Shown: one piece after another, positions 8,886 through 17,279 of the stretch | Position numbering within the stretch: the first letter of the stretch is position 1 | Layout: every line of letters starts with the position of its first letter | NCBI GenBank assembly: GCA_017645655.1 | Contig: JAGCNZ010000024.1 | Coordinates: 1-64,000 of the forward strand | DNA: 64,000 bases | Direction of reading: 5' to 3' | Origin: Bacteroidaceae bacterium | GTDB taxonomy: Bacteria > Bacteroidota > Bacteroidia > Bacteroidales > Bacteroidaceae | Program-made: the position numbers and the translations under genes | The notes under the pieces: generated by a model | Databases searched by the model: none | Seen by the model: the letters and a program-made list of their open reading frames with translations, nothing else | Told to the model about the DNA's origin: nothing

Positions 8886-9734
8886 TTACTTGCTCTCCTC
8901 GAGCATCTTGAACAGCTTGTCGAGGCGCGGCGCCATGATGATTTCCGTGCGACGGTTGCGAGCCTTGCCCTCGGGAGTCGTGTTGACGTCCACCGGCTTG
9001 AACTCTCCGCGGCCGCATGGCTGTATCTGGAGAGGATTCACGCCATACGTCTCGGTCAGGATGCGCACCACGCTCGTGGCACGTATCACGCTCAGGTCCC
9101 AGTTGTCCTGGAAGACGGCGGTCTTGATGGGCACGTTGTCCGTGTGTCCCTCAATGTAGACGTCGATGTCGGTCTGCTTGTTGAGCACGCCCGCCAGCTT
9201 GCCCAGCGCTTCCCTACCCTGCTCGTTCACGATGGCCTTGCCCGACTCGAAGAGCAACTTGTCACTCATCGCCACATAGACCTTGCCGCCCTCCTCGCGG
9301 ACCGTCAGCTCGTCGCTGCTGAAGCCGAGCAGCGCATCCTTCACGCTCCCCAGCAAGTCCTTCACCTTCTTGTTCTGCTGGGCAATCATCTTCTGCAGCT
9401 CCGCAATCGTCTTCTCGCGGTCCTGCAGCTCGCTGATCTTCTGCGCGAGGTTCGCATTCAGCTTCTGATTCTCGTTCTGACCCGTGGCCAGCAACTGCTG
9501 ATAGTTGCGGATGCTGCTCCTGAGCTGAGCCGTGTCGGCCTCCAAGCCAGCCCGCAAATCGTCGAGAATCGAGTAGTCACTGCGAGTCATGCCAAGCAAC
9601 TCGGCCAGGCTGTCGCGGCTGTAGAGGGCTGCCAACCTGCCGGCTTCGGCAATCTCGAACTTCTTTTTGCTAACCACGCAAGATGAGAGCAACAAACATG
9701 CCACTCCAAGCATCAAAATACTACGTTTCTTCAT
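8886..9734 (-). CDS. OmpA-family peptidoglycan-binding lipoprotein
   Basis: Outer-membrane lipoprotein of 282 residues. The start MKKRSILMLGVACLLLSSC gives a lipobox (LSSC, Cys19); a longer in-frame start would bury the signal sequence. Residues 25-130 form a coiled coil (repeated heptads around KLNANLAQKISELQDREKTIAEL and LQKMIAQQNKKVKDLLG). The C-terminal OmpA domain has the peptidoglycan-binding residues in VYIEGHTDNVPI and NRRTEIIMAP. The architecture is similar to Pal or to motility-like OmpA proteins with a long stalk and suggests an anchor between the outer membrane and the peptidoglycan. It is monocistronic as far as can be seen. Confidence 0.9.
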   Translation of the reverse strand: MKKRSILMLGVACLLLSSCVVSKKKFEIAEAGRLAALYSRDSLAELLGMTRSDYSILDDLRAGLEADTAQLRSSIRNYQQLLATGQNENQKLNANLAQKISELQDREKTIAELQKMIAQQNKKVKDLLGSVKDALLGFSSDELTVREEGGKVYVAMSDKLLFESGKAIVNEQGREALGKLAGVLNKQTDIDVYIEGHTDNVPIKTAVFQDNWDLSVIRATSVVRILTETYGVNPLQIQPCGRGEFKPVDVNTTPEGKARNRRTEIIMAPRLDKLFKMLEESK

Positions 9735-9822
9735 TTCTTTTTCTATTTCGTGAAATTTCTTGTTCGCCATTTTATGATTTAATTCGCACTGAGTCAGGAG
9801 CTTAAGCGAAAAACGGGCCTCT

Positions 9823-9876
9823 GAGAATCGATTCTTTTCGCGCGACCGACCGGGAGGCTACAAAATTTCGATTCTC
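9823..9876. repeat. Inverted repeat between deoC and the OmpA gene
   Basis: GAGAATCGA (9823-9831) pairs with TCGATTCTC (9868-9876). GACCG and CGGTC copies lie within and beyond the arms and could form an alternative fold. It lies just after the deoC 3' end on the minus strand, but there is no U-run, so terminator function is uncertain. Confidence 0.35.
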
Positions 9877-9949
9877 ACGCGGTCAAAATCGTGCTTTTCC
9901 AGCAAAATATGTTCCGCTCATTCGCACCTTCTCAAATTCCGGCTCGTTG

Positions 9950-10846
9950 TCAGAAGAACTTTACCTCTTCGCCAACCACCTCGCTCAACAGCAAGTTGGC
10001 CAACCTGCTTGTGCCCAGTCGCAACCACTGGTTGGTAAGCCACTTCTCGCCAAGCACCTCTTTCACAATCGTGTAGTAAATCAGCGCATCGTGCACCGTG
10101 TTCAGGCCGCCAGCGGGCTTGAAGCCAATCTGTATTCCGGTACGCTCGTAATACTCTTTTATCGCTTGACACATCACGTAGGCGGCTTCCGGAGTGGCTG
10201 CCGGCTTCTCCTTGCCCGTGCTCGTCTTAATGTAGTCAGCACCTGCGTACATCGCCAGCAGGCTCGCCTTCTTGATGTCCGAAGCGCTCGGCAGCAAGCC
10301 TGTCTCCAGGATGACCTTCATCTTCCGCTCGCCGCAGATTGCCTTCAGCTCGCTTATCTCATCGCAAAGAGTCTCGTAGTCACCGCTCAAGTACTTGCCC
10401 ACGCTCATGACTATGTCTATCTCCGTCGCGCCGTCTTTCAAAGCGAGGGCAGTCTCGACAGTCTTGATCTCGATGAGCGCTTGCGAAGATGGGAAGCTGC
10501 CACTCACGCAAGCCACTTCAACGCCTTCTACCTCAAGACTTTGACTCACTATCTTCGCAAAGCATGGATAGACGCAGATGGTCGCGATGTGAGGCAACTC
10601 GGGGTATGCATCCTCGAACTGATTCACTCTTTCGGTGAATGCCAACACACTCTCCTCCGAGTCTGTCGTCTTGAGTGTCGTGAGCTCCACGCTGCCCATC
10701 AGGAACTTCTTCACTGCCAGTGTGTCGTTCTCTGGCACTTTCTTCTCGATGATTTCGGCTACCTTGGCAGCTACCTCGCTGTCTTTCAATGCAGTATTAT
10801 ACTGCCCGAGCATTTGCTCGTACTTGCTTTTTTCGATTGTTTCCAT
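9950..10846 (-). CDS. deoC: Deoxyribose-phosphate aldolase
   Basis: DeoC cleaves 2-deoxyribose 5-phosphate to glyceraldehyde 3-phosphate and acetaldehyde in deoxynucleoside catabolism. The protein is 298 residues, longer than the 220- to 260-residue forms because of an N-terminal helical extension. The Schiff-base lysine is expected in KVILETG, and the second catalytic lysine in ADYIKTSTGK. The phosphate-binding GFKPAGG segment is present. It is the last gene of the mnmG-apt-uvrC-dtd-MazG-deoC run, an order I recognise from Bacteroides genomes; 89 bases separate it from the MazG-like gene. Confidence 0.95.
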   Translation of the reverse strand: METIEKSKYEQMLGQYNTALKDSEVAAKVAEIIEKKVPENDTLAVKKFLMGSVELTTLKTTDSEESVLAFTERVNQFEDAYPELPHIATICVYPCFAKIVSQSLEVEGVEVACVSGSFPSSQALIEIKTVETALALKDGATEIDIVMSVGKYLSGDYETLCDEISELKAICGERKMKVILETGLLPSASDIKKASLLAMYAGADYIKTSTGKEKPAATPEAAYVMCQAIKEYYERTGIQIGFKPAGGLNTVHDALIYYTIVKEVLGEKWLTNQWLRLGTSRLANLLLSEVVGEEVKFF

Positions 10847-10935
10847 GTTATTTGAGTTTTATGTTGTCCCGCAGTTTAGACTGTTTTACCGTTCCAGCAG
10901 TTTAATGCCATGCAGGTTTCTTAACATTTATATAG

Positions 10936-11259
10936 TTATTTGAGTTTTATGTTGTCCTTGTGTCTGTCCTTGTCTCGCTTGGTCTTCTTCTCGATGCTGG
11001 CTTCCAAAGCAGTCGTCAAATCGACCCCCGTCTGGTTCGCAAGGCAGATAAGCACCCAAAGCACGTCAGCCATCTCTTCGCTAACATCTTGGTTCTCACC
11101 CTCTTTGAACGACTGCTCACCATACTTTCGGGCTATCACACGCGCCAACTCTCCTACCTCTTCGGTCAGACATGCCATGTTTGTCAACTCGTTGAAATAG
11201 CGTACACCATACGTCTTAATCCATTGATCTACACGTTCTTGTGCTTCTCGTATCGTCAT
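10936..11259 (-). CDS. MazG-like nucleotide pyrophosphohydrolase
   Basis: Small all-alpha NTP pyrophosphohydrolase of 107 residues. The EExxE metal-binding pattern is LTEEVGELARVIA near residues 31-43, and the second acidic motif is EEMADVLWVLICLAN near residues 64-78. Family members hydrolyse nucleoside triphosphates to the monophosphate and pyrophosphate, often removing modified nucleotides. The C-terminus is a highly charged tail (KKTKRDKDRHKDNIKLK). The gene lies 33 bases after dtd and probably shares its transcript. The exact substrate is unknown. Confidence 0.88.
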   Translation of the reverse strand: MTIREAQERVDQWIKTYGVRYFNELTNMACLTEEVGELARVIARKYGEQSFKEGENQDVSEEMADVLWVLICLANQTGVDLTTALEASIEKKTKRDKDRHKDNIKLK

Positions 11260-11292
11260 CTCACCTTAATCTTTATTCCTTATTCCTTAATT

Positions 11293-11745
11293 CTACTCCT
11301 TATTCTTCGTGTCCATGCAGATGGTGACGGGTCCGTCATTAATGAGTTCGACCTGCATCTCCGCACCGAACACGCCGGTTCCAACGCTTTTCCCAAGTCC
11401 TTCGCTGAGCACCTCGACGAACCTCTCGTACATCGGCACCGCGTGTTCATGCCCTGCAGCACGTATCCAACTGGGCCGGTTTCCCTTCTTGTAGCTCGCC
11501 ATCAATGTGAATTGGCTGACCACGATGGCTTCGCCGCCGACGTCCATGATGCTCCTGTTCATCACACCTTGCTCGTCGTCGAAGATTCTCAGGCTCAATA
11601 CTTTACGGCACAACCACTGGATGTCTTCCTCAGTATCCGTGGCTTCTATGCCGAGCAGCAACAGCAGCCCCTGCCCTATCGCAGCAGTCGTCGTCTCCCC
11701 TACCCTGACGCTTGCCTTCTTTACCCTTTGGATGACGGTTCTCAT
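11293..11745 (-). CDS. dtd: D-aminoacyl-tRNA deacylase
   Basis: DTD hydrolyses D-aminoacyl-tRNAs and mischarged glycyl-tRNA(Ala), protecting translation. The 150-residue length is canonical. The two active-site signatures are present: VVSQFTL near residues 77-83 and the Gly-cis-Pro motif NDGPVT near residues 137-142. It is 70 bases downstream of uvrC, and a TAGCTTTG box within the uvrC 3' end could provide its own promoter. Confidence 0.97.
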   Translation of the reverse strand: MRTVIQRVKKASVRVGETTTAAIGQGLLLLLGIEATDTEEDIQWLCRKVLSLRIFDDEQGVMNRSIMDVGGEAIVVSQFTLMASYKKGNRPSWIRAAGHEHAVPMYERFVEVLSEGLGKSVGTGVFGAEMQVELINDGPVTICMDTKNKE

Positions 11746-11810
11746 ATCTCCTCGCGCTTGCTTTTTATGTGTTCCTTTTTAGTTGTCTTCCTACATTATT
11801 ATATATTGTG

Positions 11811-11818
11811 CAAAGCTA
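11811..11818 (-). promoter_or_regulatory. Possible internal promoter for dtd
   Basis: TAGCTTTG on the minus strand matches TAnnTTTG. It overlaps the uvrC stop codon and lies 65 bases before the dtd ATG. Confidence 0.45.
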
Positions 11819-13654
11819 CGAATTTCCATTCGCTTCTGCAAGTTTTTCCTTCAAAATCTTTGCTTTCGTGGCTCCGACTACTGCTGCGAGTTCACTCTCG
11901 TCTGCCTCCTTGATGCGCTTCACGCTGTGCCATTTGCGAAGGAGCAACGCCTTTGTCTTCGGTCCGATGCCCTGAATGTTGTCCAGCGCGCTGGCAACCT
12001 GGTGCTTGCTGCGTTTGTCACGATGAAACGTGATAGCGTATCTGTGCACTTCATCCTGTATTTGAGTGAGCAAACGAAACAGCGGAGAATCCGTCTTCAT
12101 TGCTATCGTTTGCGGTGGAAAGCCAAAGAGTAGTTCGTTTGTCCTGTGTTTGTCGTCCTTCGCAAGACCCGCAATCGGTATGGACAGCTGCAGTTCGTCC
12201 TCTACAACCTGTCTCACAACTTCCATCTGACCACGTCCACCGTCCGTAATTATCAGGTCTGGTAGGGTAGCGTCTTCTTCCATCATTCGTTTGTAGCGAC
12301 GCCTCACGACCTCCTGCATGCTGGCATAATCGTCCGGACCGCTCACAGTTTTTATGATGTATTTACGGTAATCCTGCTTGCTTGGCTTGCATTTCTTGAA
12401 GACTACGCAGCCCGCAACTGCATCCGCACCACTGATATTAGAGTTATCAAAGCATTCAATATGCATCGGCAGGGTAGGGAGCTTGAGTGCTTCCTGCAGT
12501 TCTTTCATCAGACGCACCTGCTTTTGTTCAGGATTTAGCTTGTCGCTTTGGCTTATCCTATCCTTTTTATATTGCAGAACATTCAGCTTAGAAAGCTCGA
12601 GCAACTTCTTTTTGTCGCCTTTTTGAGGCACCGTCACGAGCAGTTCCACACCGAGATGTTTCACGGGGAACGGTGCGATAACTTCTTTACTTTCACTGTT
12701 GTATCGTTGTCGCATCTCGATGATTCCAGCAGCGAGAAGTTCCTCGTCAGTCTCGTCGAGACGTTTCGCATACTCGAATGTAAAGGCTTGAGTGATGCAT
12801 CCATTCGTGACGTGAAGATAGTTAATGTAGGCCACCTTCTCATTATTCTCGATGTTGAAGACATCTATGTTGTGTAAAGTGCTGCTCACGACCTCACTCT
12901 TGTTTCGATAATTCTCGAGAAGAAGGTATTTTCGCTTGATTGCTTCAGCCTCTTCGAACTGTAGTTTTGCTGCATACTCCTGCATTCGTTGCATCATTTC
13001 ACGTTCCAACTGAGCTGTGTTCCCCTTTAGAATTTCCTTTGCTTCCGCGATGTCTCGCATATACTCGTCGTGGCTCTGGCGCAACGTACACGGGGCTTTA
13101 CAGTTCTTTATGTGGTATTCGAGGCATTCTTTATGCTTGTGTTTTGCGATGGAATCCGCGGTTATTGATTCTCTGCAACGCCTTAAGGGATAGAGCTTTC
13201 CGATAAGTTCGAGCAAGAGATACATGGTTGGAACGTGACTATACGGTCCGAAGTAAGTGCCCAAACGCTTGTCTATTTTCCGGGTTTGGTAGATGCGTGG
13301 CAGATATTCATTGGTGACGATGATGCTCGGATAAGTCTTCCCATCCTTTAGAAGAATGTTATAACGGGGTGACCACTGTTTGATGAGGTTGTTTTCGAGC
13401 AGCAGCGCATCCTCTTCCGTCTTGACAACTATGTACTTGATATCTCGTATCTTAGACACGAGAATCGCGGTCTTTCGGCTGTCGTGCTCTTTCGAAAAAT
13501 ATGAATAGACGCGTCGCTTCAGGTTTTTTGCCTTGCCCACATAGATAATGGTGCCAGTGTCGTCGAGATACTGGTAGCATCCCGGGCATTCTGGCAAATT
13601 GCTTACAATTCCCATTAGATAGGCTCTGAGCCTTTCTTTTTCTGGCTTTTCCAT
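11816..13654 (-). CDS. uvrC: Excinuclease ABC subunit C
   Basis: UvrC makes both incisions in nucleotide excision repair. The protein is 612 residues, full length. The N-terminal GIY-YIG nuclease is CPGCYQYLDDTGTIIYVGKA with KNLKRRVYSYF (residues 18-50). The UVR domain that contacts UvrB lies near residues 205-240. The RNase H-like nuclease domain has HIECFDNSNISG and IITDGGRGQ. A C-terminal helix-hairpin-helix pair (VASALDNIQGIGPKTKALLL) ends the protein. A CACGTG array separates uvrC from apt upstream, and no clear promoter was found in that gap. Confidence 0.98.
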   Translation of the reverse strand: MEKPEKERLRAYLMGIVSNLPECPGCYQYLDDTGTIIYVGKAKNLKRRVYSYFSKEHDSRKTAILVSKIRDIKYIVVKTEEDALLLENNLIKQWSPRYNILLKDGKTYPSIIVTNEYLPRIYQTRKIDKRLGTYFGPYSHVPTMYLLLELIGKLYPLRRCRESITADSIAKHKHKECLEYHIKNCKAPCTLRQSHDEYMRDIAEAKEILKGNTAQLEREMMQRMQEYAAKLQFEEAEAIKRKYLLLENYRNKSEVVSSTLHNIDVFNIENNEKVAYINYLHVTNGCITQAFTFEYAKRLDETDEELLAAGIIEMRQRYNSESKEVIAPFPVKHLGVELLVTVPQKGDKKKLLELSKLNVLQYKKDRISQSDKLNPEQKQVRLMKELQEALKLPTLPMHIECFDNSNISGADAVAGCVVFKKCKPSKQDYRKYIIKTVSGPDDYASMQEVVRRRYKRMMEEDATLPDLIITDGGRGQMEVVRQVVEDELQLSIPIAGLAKDDKHRTNELLFGFPPQTIAMKTDSPLFRLLTQIQDEVHRYAITFHRDKRSKHQVASALDNIQGIGPKTKALLLRKWHSVKRIKEADESELAAVVGATKAKILKEKLAEANGNS

Positions 13655-13673
13655 TCGTTGTTCAGTGTCGCAT

Positions 13674-13808
13674 CGTCAAACGTCGCGTGGGTTGATTGAA
13701 ATTATCGCGTGGGTTGATTGAAATTATCACGTGGGTAAAATGAAATTATAACGTGGAATATTTAAAATATAACGTGGAATAATTTCAAACATCACGTGCG
13801 ACGTTTTC
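13674..13808 (-). repeat. CACGTG phased array 3, with degenerate cores
   Basis: Six cores begin at 13684 (CGCGTG), 13706 (CGCGTG), 13728 (CACGTG), 13750 (AACGTG), 13771 (AACGTG) and 13793 (CACGTG), with spacings 22, 22, 22, 21 and 22. Half of the cores have decayed from the palindrome but the register is intact. The dyad spacer lies between 13750 and 13771. The array lies between apt and uvrC. Confidence 0.88.
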
Positions 13809-13834
13809 ATTCATCCCCAGGCATAATTCCTTTT

Positions 13835-14365
13835 TTATATCTTCAGGAGTGTTGTCAACTCCACGTCTTTGTCGAATGCAGCCCTGCCGTCCAGTCCCTC
13901 GATGGTGAGTTCGATGATGAAGTTGATGTAAATCTTTTTGGGATTGAACTGCTTGACGAGGTTGTAGGCCGCTTTCATGCTGCCTCCTGTGGCGAGGAGG
14001 TCGTCGTGGAGGAGCACTACGTCCTTCTCGTTGATGGCATCCGTGTGGATCTCTATTGTGTCCTTGCCGTACTCTTTCATGTAGCTTTCCTTGCGCGTTT
14101 CGGCAGGCAGCTTACCTGGTTTGCGACACATCACGAAGCCGGCACCCAGCTTTACTGCAAGAGCGGCGCCAACCACGAAGCCACGGCTCTCGATGCCCAC
14201 CACCTTTGTAATGCCTTTGTCTTTGTAGAGTTCATACAGTTCGTTGACCATTATCTTCAGGCACTTAGGATTCTTATACAGCGTGCTGACGTCCTTGAAC
14301 TGTATGCCGGGAACCGGAAAGTCGGGCACATTTCGAAGGTTTTTCAGTAATAGTTCGTTGTTCAT
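13835..14365 (-). CDS. apt: Adenine phosphoribosyltransferase
   Basis: APRT converts adenine and PRPP to AMP in purine salvage. The protein is 176 residues, the usual length. The PRPP-binding loop is VVLLHDDLLATGGSMKAA, where the canonical DD(L/V)LATGGT has serine for threonine. The hallmark FPVPGIQFKDVSTL lies at residues 15-28 and the substrate loop at VGIESRGFVVGAALA. It follows mnmG by 68 bases; the parS-like palindrome occupies part of that gap. Confidence 0.97.
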   Translation of the reverse strand: MNNELLLKNLRNVPDFPVPGIQFKDVSTLYKNPKCLKIMVNELYELYKDKGITKVVGIESRGFVVGAALAVKLGAGFVMCRKPGKLPAETRKESYMKEYGKDTIEIHTDAINEKDVVLLHDDLLATGGSMKAAYNLVKQFNPKKIYINFIIELTIEGLDGRAAFDKDVELTTLLKI

Positions 14366-14418
14366 TCTTTATATTTACCATTAAATGATTTGCCATTTAC
14401 CATTTCATCCGATGTGAT

Positions 14419-14434
14419 TGTTTCACGTGAAACT
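14419..14434. promoter_or_regulatory. parS-like ParB-binding palindrome
   Basis: TGTTTCACGTGAAACT matches the bacterial parS consensus TGTTTCACGTGAAACA at 15 of 16 positions and contains the full 14-bp palindrome GTTTCACGTGAAAC. It lies between mnmG and apt and touches the mnmG stop codon. In established systems ParB (Spo0J) loads on such sites to organise chromosome segregation, and parS usually lies near oriC. parA and parB are not in the window. I found no other copy of the 14-bp palindrome here. Confidence 0.75.
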
Positions 14435-16377
14435 TATCGATTCATCATGACAAGCAGGACGTTTATGTCGCTGGGACTGACGCCGGGGATACGGCTCGCC
14501 TGTGCCATGGTCTCGGGATCTATGCGAGAGAGCTTCTGACGGGCTTCCGTGCTGAGCGATTTGATGTCCTCGTAGTTGAATCGTCCGCGGATGCGGATGT
14601 TTTCCAGGCGCTGGATTTTCTCCGCTATTTCCTTTTCCCGACGGATGTAGCCGCTGTACTTCATGCGCACTTCGGCAGCCTCGATGATTTCTTCCCTACG
14701 GTCTGCGATGCTGCTTAGCTTGTCGGATAGGGCAGGGATGAGTGTTGCGAGATTAGACAGCGTGAGCTGCGGGCGCATCACAAGGTCGATGAGTTTGCAA
14801 CCGCGCTGCAGCTCCTCACTTCCCAACGCCCTCAGGCCTGGATTGATAAGCGCGGCTTTCACGCTGAAATTGCTGCAGAAGTCTTCTATCTCGCTGATAG
14901 TCTGTTTCTTACGAAGCCAGTGTTCGTAGCGTTCGTGCGTCGCCAACCCCATCTCATAAGCGCGCTCCGTGAGTCGGGCATCCGCGTCGTCCTGGCGAAG
15001 CAGGATGCGGTATTCGGCCCTCGAAGTGAACATGCGATAGGGTTCATCCACGCCTTTCGTCACGAGATCGTCAATCAGGACGCCGATGTACGACTCGTCC
15101 CTTCGCATGACGAACGGCTCGAGTCCGGCAATCTTGCGTGCCGCGTTGACGCCTGCCACCAGTCCCTGACCCGCAGCCTCCTCGTAGCCCGTCGTGCCGT
15201 TTACTTGTCCGGCGAGGAACAGTCCGTCCACAATCTTCGATTCGAGCGAGTGACGAAGCTGCGTAGGGTCAAAGTAATCGTACTCGATGGCATAGCCTGG
15301 ACGGTAGATTTGCAGGTTGCGGAAGGCGGGAATCAGTTTCAGGGCTTCAATCTGCGCGTCGATGGGTAGCGAACTCGAAAAGCCGTTCAGGTAGAGTTCC
15401 TGCGTGTTGCTGCCTTCCGGCTCCAGAAAAAGCTGATGCTCAGTGCGTTCGGCAAAGGTGACGAGCTTCGTTTCGATGCTTGGACAGTAGCGTGGTCCGA
15501 TGCTTTGAATCTGCCCGTTGTAGAGCGGGGAATCGGGTAGGGCAGCGCGAAGCCTGTCGTGCACCGCCTCGTTTGTGTAGGTAATCCAGCAGGGCAGCTG
15601 TGGCAACTGACGCGGTTCGCCCATGTACGAGAACTTGTGGAAGTCGGTCTCTCCGTCCTGACGCTGCATGAGGGAGAAGTCCACGGAACGTCCGTCGATG
15701 CGAACCGGCGTGCCCGTCTTCATTCGGCCTACTGTGATGCCGCATGCTGCGATGCTCTCCGAGAGGTGGAGGCTCGGCAGTTCGGCGCAGCGTCCGCCTG
15801 GAATTTTGGTGCGTCCGACGTGCATCAGTCCGTTGAGGAACGTGCCGGCTGTGATGATGACACAGGGGGCTCTGAAAATCACTCCCTGCATAGTTCGCAA
15901 ACCACACACGTGATGTTTTGAATTATCACGTGTGATATTTTGAATTATCACGTGTGATATTTTATTTTTCACGTGTGATGTTTTGTTTTTCTCCGTGAGT
16001 AGTTCCTCGACTTGGTCTTGCCAGATGGATAGGTTCGCAGTGTTCTCGAGTATTTCTCGCCAGGTCCAGATGAATTTTGCGCGGTCGCATTGTGCTCTGG
16101 GACTCCACATGGCGGGTCCTTTCGAACGGTTGAGCATGCGGAACTGTATGGCTGTCTGGTCCGTCACCTCGCCCGTGTGTCCGCCCAAGGCATCTATCTC
16201 GCGCACAATCTGCCCTTTGGCAATGCCTCCGATGGCTGGGTTGCACGACATTTGCGCAATCTTGTTCATGTCCATCGTAATGAGACAAGTCTTGGCACCG
16301 AGTTTTGCGGCAGCCGTTGCAGCCTCGCATCCGGCATGGCCAGCACCGACAACTATGACGTCATATTTGAACTCCAT
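14434..16377 (-). CDS. mnmG: tRNA uridine-34 carboxymethylaminomethyl-modifying enzyme MnmG, with in-frame insertion
   Basis: MnmG (GidA), with MnmE, makes the cmnm5 modification on wobble uridine of certain tRNAs using FAD, NADH and methylene-tetrahydrofolate. The protein is 647 residues. The FAD fold is VIVVGAGHAGCEAA (residues 7-20); SCNPAIGGIAKG and GPAMWSPRAQCDR are family signatures, as is the C-terminal SRIPGVSP motif. Residues 130-156 are an insertion of about 24 residues where relatives have a short turn (…LLTE-NGR-VCGL…). The insertion is a translated copy of the CACGTG repeat: HV is encoded by the palindrome at residues 135-136, 142-143 and 156-157. The frame stays open, so the protein may still fold. 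Confidence 0.96.
   Translation of the reverse strand: MEFKYDVIVVGAGHAGCEAATAAAKLGAKTCLITMDMNKIAQMSCNPAIGGIAKGQIVREIDALGGHTGEVTDQTAIQFRMLNRSKGPAMWSPRAQCDRAKFIWTWREILENTANLSIWQDQVEELLTEKNKTSHVKNKISHVIIQNITRDNSKHHVCGLRTMQGVIFRAPCVIITAGTFLNGLMHVGRTKIPGGRCAELPSLHLSESIAACGITVGRMKTGTPVRIDGRSVDFSLMQRQDGETDFHKFSYMGEPRQLPQLPCWITYTNEAVHDRLRAALPDSPLYNGQIQSIGPRYCPSIETKLVTFAERTEHQLFLEPEGSNTQELYLNGFSSSLPIDAQIEALKLIPAFRNLQIYRPGYAIEYDYFDPTQLRHSLESKIVDGLFLAGQVNGTTGYEEAAGQGLVAGVNAARKIAGLEPFVMRRDESYIGVLIDDLVTKGVDEPYRMFTSRAEYRILLRQDDADARLTERAYEMGLATHERYEHWLRKKQTISEIEDFCSNFSVKAALINPGLRALGSEELQRGCKLIDLVMRPQLTLSNLATLIPALSDKLSSIADRREEIIEAAEVRMKYSGYIRREKEIAEKIQRLENIRIRGRFNYEDIKSLSTEARQKLSRIDPETMAQASRIPGVSPSDINVLLVMMNR
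15900..15992 (+). repeat. CACGTG array inside mnmG (divergent copy)
   Basis: Four cores begin at 15907, 15927, 15949 and 15970 (spacings 20, 22, 21). The units read CACGTG plus (TG)ATATTTTGAATTAT or close variants, similar to the spacers ATATTTTGAATTTACC of array 2. The copy lies wholly within the mnmG reading frame and adds no stop. It is the only copy found inside a gene. Confidence 0.85.
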
Positions 16378-16405
16378 CTGTCCTGTCTTACATCTAATTT
16401 AGGTA

Positions 16406-16413
16406 CAAAAGTA
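16406..16413 (-). promoter_or_regulatory. Promoter -7 box for mnmG
   Basis: TACTTTTG on the minus strand fits TAnnTTTG and lies 29 bases before the mnmG ATG. It probably drives the mnmG-apt run. Confidence 0.6.
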
Positions 16414-16443
16414 GTCATTTTATATAACATTTCCTCGAAAAAG

Positions 16444-16474
16444 TTGCATAATTAACCTTTTTTGTATACTTTTG
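16444..16474 (+). promoter_or_regulatory. Promoter for the fumarate reductase operon
   Basis: TACTTTTG at 16467-16474 fits the -7 box, and TTG at 16444-16446 lies 20 bases upstream as a -33 element. The ATG of the first gene is 74 bases downstream. It is arranged back to back with the mnmG promoter. Confidence 0.6.
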
Positions 16475-16547
16475 CCTTCGTATTATACTTAAATTAAGGT
16501 ACGTGCGCACATAAAACAACACTAAACATAACTAAATTCATTATTCT

Positions 16548-17237
16548 ATGTGGTTAATTAACTCTTCAATCGGCAGGAAAGTAGTGATGTCGGTCACCGG
16601 TGTCGCGCTTGTCCTGTTCCTGACGTTCCATGCCTGCATGAACGTCGTAGCTCTCTTTAGTGAGGAAGGCTACAACTGGATTTGCGAGATGCTGGGCGCC
16701 AACTGGTATGCCGTAGCGGCGACCGTGGCTTTGGCAGGCCTTGTGCTCATTCATTTCATCTACGCTTTCTGGCTGACTTTCCAGAACTGGAAGGCTCGCG
16801 GCAACAACAAGTATGAGGTGACCGACAAGCCCGAGAAGGTAGAGTGGGCGAGCCAGAACATGCTTGCTCTCGGCATCATCATCTGCCTGGGACTGTGCCT
16901 GCACCTCTACAACTTCTGGTGGCACATGATGGCAGCAGAGCTTATCGACGGCGAGGCTGCTGAGAACGCAGCAAACGGCGTGTACTGGATCAAGAAAACC
17001 TTCTCTTGTCCCGTTTACTCTTGCCTCTATCTCGTGTGGCTCGCAGCACTGTGGTTCCACCTGACACACGGCATTTGGAGCGCTATGCAGACGCTTGGCG
17101 TGAGCGGCAAGGTGTGGTTCAACCGCTGGCGTTGCATTGGCAACATCTACGCAACCATCGTTGTGCTGATGTTCGCCGCTGTTGTTATTGTGTTTGCCAT
17201 ACAGGGCATGGGCTGCTGCGGCAGTTGTGGAGCTTGA
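16548..17237 (+). CDS. frdC: Fumarate reductase / succinate dehydrogenase cytochrome b subunit (B type)
   Basis: Membrane anchor of the B-type complex that passes electrons from menaquinol to fumarate (or the reverse). The protein is 229 residues with five hydrophobic helices. Histidines for the two b hemes are expected in LTFHACMNVVALF, LIHFIYAFWLTF, LHLYNFWWHMM and WFHLTHGIWSAMQ. The protein ends in a cysteine-rich tail (GMGCCGSCGA). It is the first gene of the frdC-A-B operon. Physiological direction cannot be told from the sequence; fumarate reduction is the usual role in gut Bacteroidales. Confidence 0.94.
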   Translation: MWLINSSIGRKVVMSVTGVALVLFLTFHACMNVVALFSEEGYNWICEMLGANWYAVAATVALAGLVLIHFIYAFWLTFQNWKARGNNKYEVTDKPEKVEWASQNMLALGIIICLGLCLHLYNFWWHMMAAELIDGEAAENAANGVYWIKKTFSCPVYSCLYLVWLAALWFHLTHGIWSAMQTLGVSGKVWFNRWRCIGNIYATIVVLMFAAVVIVFAIQGMGCCGSCGA

Positions 17238-17279
17238 ACAAATGGTAAATGGTAAAATCATTAAATGGTAAATGATATT

